From assembly GCA_937944035.1 (NCBI GenBank), contig CALDZQ010000181.1:1-10982 (forward strand): 10,982 nucleotides of DNA, read 5' to 3'. The DNA comes from an uncultured Neomegalonema sp. GTDB taxonomy: Bacteria; Pseudomonadota; Alphaproteobacteria; Rhodobacterales; Rhodobacteraceae. The notes beneath the pieces were generated by a model. That model made no database searches. It was not told the DNA's origin and saw nothing but the letters and a program-made list of their open reading frames with translations. This document shows positions 5,804 through 10,982 of the stretch, piece by piece. How positions within the stretch are numbered: the first letter of the stretch is position 1; each line of letters begins with the position of its first letter. The translations under genes and the position numbers were made by a program.

Positions 5804-6583
5804 ATGTCATCGAAGAAGCGCAAACGCCGCGAAAAGATCACCGCCCTCGTCGGCGAGCGCGGCGCGGTGAGCGTCGGTGCGCTGGCTGACCTGCTTGACG
5901 TGTCGATGCAGACAATTCGCCGTGACATTGATGCCCTGTGCCAGGACGAAGGGCTGCGCCGCCAGCACGGGCGGGTCGAATTGAACCGAAAGCGGCTGAA
6001 CACCCCCTTTGACCAGCGCGCCGATACCAATGCGGACGGCAAGAGCGCGGTCGGCGAAGCGGCGGCGCGGCTGGTTCCCGACGGGTCCACGCTGTTCCTC
6101 TCCATCGGGTCCACGCCGCTCAGTGCGGCAAAGGCGCTGCTGCGGCGCAAGGAGTTGACCGTCATCACCAACAATCTGAGCGCGGCGATGGCCCTCAGCG
6201 AAGAAATCTCGAACCGCATCATCCTGCCGGGGGGCGAGTTGCGCCTGCCCGATCGCGATATTCTGGGCCGTGAAGTTTTGGACGTTATGGGCCATTATCG
6301 CGCCGAATTCGCGATTTTCGGGGTGGCGGGCGTTGCTGAAGACGGCGGATTGCTCGATTTTCATACTGCGGAAGTACAGGTGCGCGAGAAAATGCGGGAG
6401 AACGCCCAGACCTCGATCCTCGTGATCGACAGTTCTAAATTCGGTCGGCTGGCTCCCGCGCTCGGCGGCAATATTGCCGATGCGGATCGCGTCGTCCTTG
6501 ACCGCCCGCCGGACGGCTCATTCGCGCCGTTGATAGAGCGTATCGGCGACCAGCTGGTCTTTGCCGAGGGAGTCGCGGCATGA
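5804..6583 (+). CDS. DeoR/GlpR-family transcriptional repressor
   Basis: The 259-aa protein has the family's usual size and layout. An N-terminal winged helix (about residues 8-58) contains VSVGALADLLDVSMQTIRRDIDAL in outline and RRQHG. The C-terminal sugar-phosphate sensor domain has STLFLSIGSTP (95-105), TVITNNLSAA (119-128), LPGGELR (141-147) and VIDSSKFGR (207-215). It follows E. coli GlpR closely as I recall it, including the NTP segment after the wing and the LxF motif near residue 184. GlpR binds sn-glycerol-3-phosphate and releases DNA. GGAGG about 7 nt ahead of ATG at 5804 supports the start. Its stop overlaps the next start as ATGA, so it is translationally coupled to the transporter genes it probably represses. 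Effector identity is inferred from similarity and context. Confidence 0.9.
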   Translation: MSSKKRKRREKITALVGERGAVSVGALADLLDVSMQTIRRDIDALCQDEGLRRQHGRVELNRKRLNTPFDQRADTNADGKSAVGEAAARLVPDGSTLFLSIGSTPLSAAKALLRRKELTVITNNLSAAMALSEEISNRIILPGGELRLPDRDILGREVLDVMGHYRAEFAIFGVAGVAEDGGLLDFHTAEVQVREKMRENAQTSILVIDSSKFGRLAPALGGNIADADRVVLDRPPDGSFAPLIERIGDQLVFAEGVAA

Positions 6584-7605
6584 GTGCGCACCCATTTGTC
6601 GTTCTGGACAATGTCGCGAAACGCTGGAACGGCCAGCTTGGCGTCGAACATATATCATTGGAGATCACCGAAGGCTCGTTCGTCGCCCTGCTCGGCCCGT
6701 CCGGCTGTGGCAAGTCCACCACGCTGCGTCTTTTGGCAGGGCTGGAGACGGCGGATGAGGGCCGCATTCTCATCGACGGGCGCGATGTGACCACCAGCGC
6801 GGCCTCCGACCGGAACCTGTCGATGGTCTTCCAGTCCTACGCCCTGTTCCCGCACCTGTCGGTCGCGGAAAACGTGGTGTTCGGCCTCAAGGTCCGGCGC
6901 GTGCCCCGAAAGGAACGGCGGGAAAAGCTGCTGCGCGCGCTCACCATCACCGGGCTGATCGGCTACGAAGACCGCAAGCCGGGCGAATTGTCCGGCGGGC
7001 AGCGTCAGCGCGTGGCGCTCGCGCGGGCCATCGTCGCGGGGCAACGGCTGTGCCTGATGGACGAGCCGCTTTCAAATCTGGATGCCAAGCTGCGGACTTC
7101 GGTGCGTAAAGACATCAAAAAGCTGCAACAGGAGCTTGGCATCACGGTGGTCTACGTCACCCATGACCAGACCGAGGCGATGAGCATGGCCGACCGGATC
7201 GTCCTGATGCGGGACGGCCATATCCAGCAGGTCGGCTCGCCGAGCGACCTCTACAACAAGCCGGTCAACACCTTCGTTGCGGAGTTCGTCGGCGCGCCGC
7301 CGATGGCGCTGATCCGGTCGGAGGCGCTTGATGGCTTCGGGGCGGGTCGCCGGATCGGTGTGCGGGCGGAGAACGTCTCTATCGCGCCGCAGGGGCAGGG
7401 CCGCATGGCCTGCCGGGTTTCCGAGAGCGAATTTCTCGGCGCGGAAACACTTATCGGTTTGGCGCATGAACAGGCGGAAGGGCTGACCATAATCCGCCCC
7501 GGCCTGTCGCCGATGACGGTCGGGCAGGAGGTGGGTATCACCTTCGACGATGCCGATCTGCACGTCTTCGATGCCGGCGGAAACAGGCTGGCATTGCAGG
7601 AATAA
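6580..7605 (+). CDS. ugpC: ABC transporter ATPase, UgpC/MalK type
   Basis: This cytoplasmic subunit of 341 aa powers import by ATP hydrolysis. Its motifs are complete: Walker A GPSGCGKST (39-47), Q-loop Q85, signature LSGGQRQ (137-143), Walker B LCLMDE (157-162), D-loop SNLD (165-168) and H-loop H195 in YVTHDQTEA. Residues from about 240 onward form the C-terminal OB/TOBE regulatory domain typical of the CUT1 (MalK/UgpC) group, slightly shorter than the 350-370 aa of many members. The ATG overlaps the regulator's stop (ATGA). The ugpC label rests on the operon context, since the ATPases of sugar and glycerol-phosphate systems are hard to separate by sequence; a MalK-type ATPase for another substrate is the alternative. 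Confidence 0.88.
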   Translation: MSAHPFVVLDNVAKRWNGQLGVEHISLEITEGSFVALLGPSGCGKSTTLRLLAGLETADEGRILIDGRDVTTSAASDRNLSMVFQSYALFPHLSVAENVVFGLKVRRVPRKERREKLLRALTITGLIGYEDRKPGELSGGQRQRVALARAIVAGQRLCLMDEPLSNLDAKLRTSVRKDIKKLQQELGITVVYVTHDQTEAMSMADRIVLMRDGHIQQVGSPSDLYNKPVNTFVAEFVGAPPMALIRSEALDGFGAGRRIGVRAENVSIAPQGQGRMACRVSESEFLGAETLIGLAHEQAEGLTIIRPGLSPMTVGQEVGITFDDADLHVFDAGGNRLALQE

Positions 7606-7648
7606 TGCAAACGGCCAATACAACAAAACAACACAAAGGGAGGATGCA

Positions 7649-8902
7649 ATGACATACTTTACAAAACTGGGACTGGCGGGCGCCGTGGCGCTTGGGCTGA
7701 CTGCCCCTGCCAGCGCGGAAACCGAATTGACGATGTACTACCCCATCGCGGTCGGCGGCGCGTTGACCGAAGTGGTTGACGGGATCGTCGCGGGTTTCGA
7801 GAAGGAAAACCCTGACATCAAGGTCAACGCGATCTATTCGGGCAACTACGATGACACCCGCGTCCGGGCGCTCTCGGCGCTCAATTCCGGCGAGCCGGCG
7901 CAGCTTGCGGTGATGTTCTCCATCGACGCCTATGACCTGATCGAGCAGGATCTCATCGTGCCGTTCGATGATCTGGTCGAAGACAAGGCATGGCTCGACA
8001 GCTTCTACCCCGCGCTGATGGCCAACGGGAAGATCGAGGGCAAGACCTGGGGCATCCCGTTCCAGCGCTCGACCATCGTGGCCTATTACAACAAGGATCT
8101 GTTCCGCGCGGCGGGGCTGGACCCGGAAAGCCCGCCAACGACGTGGTATGACCTGATCTCGATGGGCAAAAAGCTCACGAAAGGCGACACCTACGGCATT
8201 ATGATCCCGTCCACGGGCTATCCCTATTGGATGTTCCAGGCGCTCGCGATCCAGAACGGCGTGGAAGTGATGGCCGGTGATGGCCTCAGCACCAGCTTTG
8301 ACGATCCGAAAGTGGTCGAGACGCTCGAATTCTGGAAATCGCTCTCCGCTGATTATGGCGTTATGCCGACCGGAACCGTCGAATGGGGCACGCTGCGTCA
8401 GGCGTTTCTCGAAGGTCAGACCGCGATGATGTGGCACTCGACCGGCAACCTCACAGCGGTCAAAAAGAACGCGGAATTCGATTTCGGCGTCGCGATGCTG
8501 CCCGGTAACAAGCGCCTCGGCTCGCCCACGGGGGGCGGTAACTTCTACATCTTCAAGGACACGTCCGATGAAGAAAAAGCCGCCGCGATGAAGCTGATCG
8601 AGTATATGACGGCCCCTGAACAGGCCGCCGAATGGTCGATTGCCACCGGCTATATGGGCGTGTCCCCGGCCGCCTACGAGACCGAAGCGCTGAAATCCTA
8701 CACCAAGGATTTCCCGCCCGCCCTCGTCGCCCGCAACCAGCTTGAACATGCCGTCGCCGAATTCTCGACCTTCGAGACGGCGCGGGTGCGTGACGGTCTG
8801 AACAACGCGATCCAGTCGGCCCTGACGGGTGCGAAGGAGCCGAAGGAAGCGCTCGAAGAAGCGCAAAAATCAGCGGATCGTCTGCTCAAGGCGTATCGCT
8901 GA
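7649..8902 (+). CDS. ugpB: Periplasmic solute-binding protein, UgpB-like
   Basis: The product is 417 aa and belongs to the extracellular solute-binding family 1 that serves CUT1 ABC importers. I chose ATG at 7649 because GGGAGG lies 6 nt upstream and it gives a proper signal peptide: K6, a hydrophobic run GLAGAVALGLTAP, and cleavage after A21-S22-A23. The mature protein shows GNYDDTRVRALSALNSGEPAQ, the GIPFQRSTIVAYYNKDLFRAAGLDPE block (about 135-160) and TAPEQAAEWSIATGYMGVS near 330-350. All have counterparts in E. coli UgpB (GNYEQNL, QPFNSSTPVLYYNK, AEWHQKTGYLP). The E. coli aromatic ligand-site region is not conserved in detail (here YPYWMFQALA), so the bound compound may be a glycerophosphodiester or another polyol phosphate. 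It is the third gene of the operon, 43 bp after ugpC. Confidence 0.85.
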   Translation: MTYFTKLGLAGAVALGLTAPASAETELTMYYPIAVGGALTEVVDGIVAGFEKENPDIKVNAIYSGNYDDTRVRALSALNSGEPAQLAVMFSIDAYDLIEQDLIVPFDDLVEDKAWLDSFYPALMANGKIEGKTWGIPFQRSTIVAYYNKDLFRAAGLDPESPPTTWYDLISMGKKLTKGDTYGIMIPSTGYPYWMFQALAIQNGVEVMAGDGLSTSFDDPKVVETLEFWKSLSADYGVMPTGTVEWGTLRQAFLEGQTAMMWHSTGNLTAVKKNAEFDFGVAMLPGNKRLGSPTGGGNFYIFKDTSDEEKAAAMKLIEYMTAPEQAAEWSIATGYMGVSPAAYETEALKSYTKDFPPALVARNQLEHAVAEFSTFETARVRDGLNNAIQSALTGAKEPKEALEEAQKSADRLLKAYR

Positions 8903-8917
8903 TAACCCCTCGAAACC

Positions 8918-9031
8918 GTCATTCCGGCGAAAGCCGGAATCCATGGTTCCACAAGCCTTGAACCATCAGACTCAGACATGAACCGACGAGGCTTGTGGAC
9001 GAATGGATACCCCGCCTGCGCGGGGTATGAC
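8918..9031. repeat. Composite REP/MITE-like palindromic element in the ugpB-ugpA gap
   Basis: Two hairpins sit at the ends. ATTCCGGC (8921-8928) pairs with GCCGGAAT (8933-8940) around GAAA, and TACCCCGC (9008-9015) pairs with GCGGGGTA (9020-9027) around CTGC. The ends are inverted: GTCAT at 8918 and ATGAC ending at 9031, with ATCCA and TGGAT on the inner sides. Inside, CCACAAGCCT (8949-8958) is the exact complement of AGGCTTGTGG (8989-8998). An alternative hairpin, ATGGTTC (8943-8949) with GAACCAT (8960-8966), competes with it. The GTCATTCC...GGAATCCA hairpin resembles dispersed repeats common in proteobacterial genomes. No target duplication is seen. Between binding-protein and permease genes it could stop 3' decay and raise UgpB over the membrane subunits. 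Confidence 0.8.
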
Positions 9032-9074
9032 ACTGTTTTAAAGTCTATAATCGCCACGCAAGGACCACCGCCCC

Positions 9075-9968
9075 ATGAACAGCCATGTCAACCTTGAGCG
9101 CCGCAGACAGGCGATCTACGGCTGGCTGCTGCTGTCCCCGGCGCTGATCCTGCTGTCCATCTTCGCGTTCTATCCCTCCATCGCGACCCTGTGGTCGAGC
9201 CTCTTCTCGCGCAACACCCGGCGCAGGCCGTCGGAATTTGTCGGCGGCGAGAACTACAGCGATCTCTTCGCCGATCCGACCTTCTGGCTGGTGGTGAAGA
9301 ACAACCTGCTCTACGCGGGCGTGACGATCCCCGTCTCCATCGCCATCGCGCTGGCTATGGCGCTCTGGGCAAATTCCAAGATTTCGGCGCGCGGCTTTGT
9401 GCGCACCGCCTATTTCACCCCGACCGTACTGCCGATGATCGCCGCCGCGAACCTGTGGCTGTTCTTCTACACGCCGGGGCTTGGCGTGCTCGACCAAATC
9501 GGCTCGCTGTTCGGCCTCCCGTCCGTCAACTGGCTGGGCCAGCCCGAAACCGCGCTTTGGGCCATCATCATCGTGACGGTCTGGAAGGAGGCGGGGTTCT
9601 TCATGATCTTCTATCTCGCCGCGCTCCAGACGATCCCCGAAGACCTGAAAGAAGCCGCCGACATCGAGGGCGCAAGCCGCTGGACCTATACCCGCCGGAT
9701 CGTGCTGCCATTGCTGATGCCCACCACGCTGTTCATCATGGTCAACGCGCTCATCAACTCGGTCAAGCTGATCGATCACCTGTTCATCCTGACCAAGGGC
9801 GGGCCGTCGGATGCCTCAAAGCTGATCCTCTATTACATCTGGGAGATGGCCTTCGCGTTCTTTGATGCGCCCCACGCCGCCGCCATGACGATCATGGTGC
9901 TGCTGGTGCTGGGCATCGTGGCCGCGATCCAGTTCTTCTACATCGATAAGCGGACGCATTACCAATGA
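9075..9968 (+). CDS. ugpA: ABC transporter permease, UgpA-like
   Basis: This 297-aa inner-membrane subunit has six predicted membrane segments (roughly 14-34, 79-99, 117-134, 160-182, 213-235 and 268-290). It carries the EAA loop EAADIEGASRWTYTRRIVLP (193-212), which docks onto the ATPase. Length and topology match MalF/UgpA-type CUT1 permeases without a long N-terminal extension. Here it forms the pore together with the next gene's product. AAGGA about 10 nt ahead of ATG at 9075 is an acceptable ribosome binding site. The 172-bp gap from ugpB is filled mostly by the palindromic element. The substrate is assigned from context. Confidence 0.88.
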   Translation: MNSHVNLERRRQAIYGWLLLSPALILLSIFAFYPSIATLWSSLFSRNTRRRPSEFVGGENYSDLFADPTFWLVVKNNLLYAGVTIPVSIAIALAMALWANSKISARGFVRTAYFTPTVLPMIAAANLWLFFYTPGLGVLDQIGSLFGLPSVNWLGQPETALWAIIIVTVWKEAGFFMIFYLAALQTIPEDLKEAADIEGASRWTYTRRIVLPLLMPTTLFIMVNALINSVKLIDHLFILTKGGPSDASKLILYYIWEMAFAFFDAPHAAAMTIMVLLVLGIVAAIQFFYIDKRTHYQ

Positions 9969-10765
9969 GCAACCGCATGGACACGATAGGCGCGGTGCTG
10001 CTGGCCGTCATCTGGATTTCACCGCTGCTGTTCGCGGTCTGGGCGGCGTTTCATTCGACATCGGATGCGGTAAACTTCACCCTGTTATCGCCCTGGACGC
10101 TCGACAATTTCCGCACGGCTTGGGCGGGTGCGCCGTGGCTGAAATATTTCCTGAACACCTTCACCCTTGTCACCATCGTCCTGACCGGTCAGTTCATCCT
10201 GACAACGCTGGCCGGGTTCGCCTTCGCGAAACTCGACTTTCCGGGCAAGGATTTCGTCTTCATCCTCGTGTTGATGCAGCTTTTCATCCTGCCCGAAGTC
10301 CTGATCGTCGAGAACTACGCGATGGTGTCGCGGCTGGGGCTGTTCGACACGATCCTCGGCGTCGGGATGCCGTATATGGCAAGCGCGTTCGGTATCTTCC
10401 TGATGCGACAGGCGTTCAAATCGGTTCCGATCGAACTGCACGAGGCCGCACGGATCGAGGGCTGCGGACTGCTCGGCATCTTGTGGCGGGTCTATGTGCC
10501 GCTGGCGAAACCGACTTACCTCGCCTACGCGCTCGTCTCGGTCTCGACCCACTGGAATAACTTCCTCTGGCCTCTGATCGTGACCAATTCGCCGGACACG
10601 CGGCCGCTGACCGTGGGCCTGTCGATCTTCGGCGCGCCGGAGAACGGCGTGGACATCAGCGTGATTTCGGCGGCGACGCTCATGTCAGTCGCGCCCCTTC
10701 TGATCGCTTTCCTGCTGTTCCAGCGCCAGTTCGTGCAGGCTTTTCTGCGCGCGGGCATCAAGTAG
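9965..10765 (+). CDS. ugpE: ABC transporter permease, UgpE-like
   Basis: The 266-aa protein is the second pore subunit, of the MalG/UgpE type. Hydrophobic segments lie near 8-28, 66-87, 97-117, 128-148, 184-203 and 236-255. The EAA loop EAARIEGCGLLGILWRVYVP (160-179) is intact. It is somewhat shorter than E. coli UgpE (about 280 aa), mainly at the N-terminus. Its ATG overlaps the ugpA stop as ATGA, so both permeases should be made in a fixed ratio by translational coupling. Confidence 0.88.
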   Translation: MSNRMDTIGAVLLAVIWISPLLFAVWAAFHSTSDAVNFTLLSPWTLDNFRTAWAGAPWLKYFLNTFTLVTIVLTGQFILTTLAGFAFAKLDFPGKDFVFILVLMQLFILPEVLIVENYAMVSRLGLFDTILGVGMPYMASAFGIFLMRQAFKSVPIELHEAARIEGCGLLGILWRVYVPLAKPTYLAYALVSVSTHWNNFLWPLIVTNSPDTRPLTVGLSIFGAPENGVDISVISAATLMSVAPLLIAFLLFQRQFVQAFLRAGIK

Positions 10766-10773
10766 GTGCGGGC

Positions 10774-10982
10774 ATGAGGCTTATCCAAATATCCGATCCG
10801 CATATCGTTGCCCGCCCCGGTCTTGTTTCGGGCCGTCTCGACACGGCGGCGGCGCTTGAACAGACGGTGGAGCGGATCGGCGACCTGCGCGCCAAGGTGG
10901 GGCCGGTCGCGGCGCTGCTGGTGACGGGCGATATTACCGATGACGGCGACCCCGCCAGCTATGCCCTGTTCCGCGAGATCGT
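10774..10982 (+). CDS. Metallophosphoesterase, GpdQ/CpdA-like (5' part only)
   Basis: Only 69 complete codons are in the window. The start MRLIQISDPHIVARPG gives the D-x-H metal motif (D8, H10) and VTGDITDDG gives the next metal ligand D53, as in binuclear calcineurin-like phosphoesterases. From family knowledge, GpdQ of Enterobacter has D8, H10 and D50 in the same layout and cleaves glycerophosphodiesters to glycerol-3-phosphate; CpdA relatives hydrolyse cAMP. The gene begins 8 bp after ugpE, so it belongs to the transport operon, and a glycerophosphodiesterase fits that company better. The usual SDTH/SDLH is SDPH here, with metal residues kept. The remaining ligands lie outside the window. 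The start is by position; upstream GTGCGGG is a poor ribosome binding site. Confidence 0.8.
   Translation, partial: MRLIQISDPHIVARPGLVSGRLDTAAALEQTVERIGDLRAKVGPVAALLVTGDITDDGDPASYALFREI

Noticed and set aside
7550..7648. N-terminal extension of the ugpB frame
   Set aside because: It overlaps ugpC, has no ribosome binding site and would bury the signal peptide; ATG at 7649 has GGGAGG and gives a normal leader.
7538..8866. 442-codon minus-strand frame opposite the binding-protein gene
   Set aside because: It is a shadow frame in GC-rich DNA: the opposite strand encodes a well-matched UgpB-like protein, and the minus product is Arg/Gly/Asp-rich without motifs.
9045..9779. 244-codon minus-strand frame opposite ugpA
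   Set aside because: It is a shadow of a permease gene with intact membrane segments and EAA loop; the minus translation is low-complexity and charged.

Overview
The window looks like the chromosome of an alphaproteobacterium, most likely a marine Rhodobacterales (Roseobacter-type) species. I base this on the GC-rich coding style, the PrpE and Ugp-type proteins and the tRNA-Lys sequence; no species can be named from sequence alone. A small AT-rich block in the middle is clearly foreign to its surroundings.

Left part (1-3160): a minus-strand alpha/beta hydrolase, cut by the window start, carries the full set of visible fluoroacetate-dehalogenase-type active-site residues. It diverges from prpE (propionyl-CoA synthetase), which ends at a clear intrinsic terminator. 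A spacer with hairpins and a sigma70-like promoter then leads into an intact tRNA-Lys(UUU) gene.

Middle part (3111-5611): the 3' half of tRNA-Lys, from the anticodon stem through the CCA and 3 bases beyond, is repeated exactly (53 bp) 2448 bp downstream. This is the attL/attR signature of an element integrated in the tRNA anticodon arm. No integrase gene is visible. The interior holds a decayed ParE/RelE-type toxin reading frame with in-frame stops and a very AT-rich gene for a predicted exported protein of 296 aa with no recognisable family. The rest is AT-rich non-coding DNA.

Right part (5740-10982): an operon in the order DeoR/GlpR-type regulator, ugpC-like ATPase, ugpB-like binding protein, ugpA-like and ugpE-like permeases, then the start of a GpdQ-like metallophosphoesterase. 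Two junctions overlap as ATGA and the last gap is 8 bp. The set fits import of sn-glycerol-3-phosphate or glycerophosphodiesters, sensing by a GlpR-like repressor and cytoplasmic hydrolysis of diesters. A near-perfect palindrome with CAACA/TGTTG cores, plus a second such pair touching the ribosome binding site, lies just upstream and is a candidate operator. A 114-bp two-hairpin REP/MITE-like element sits between the binding-protein and permease genes.
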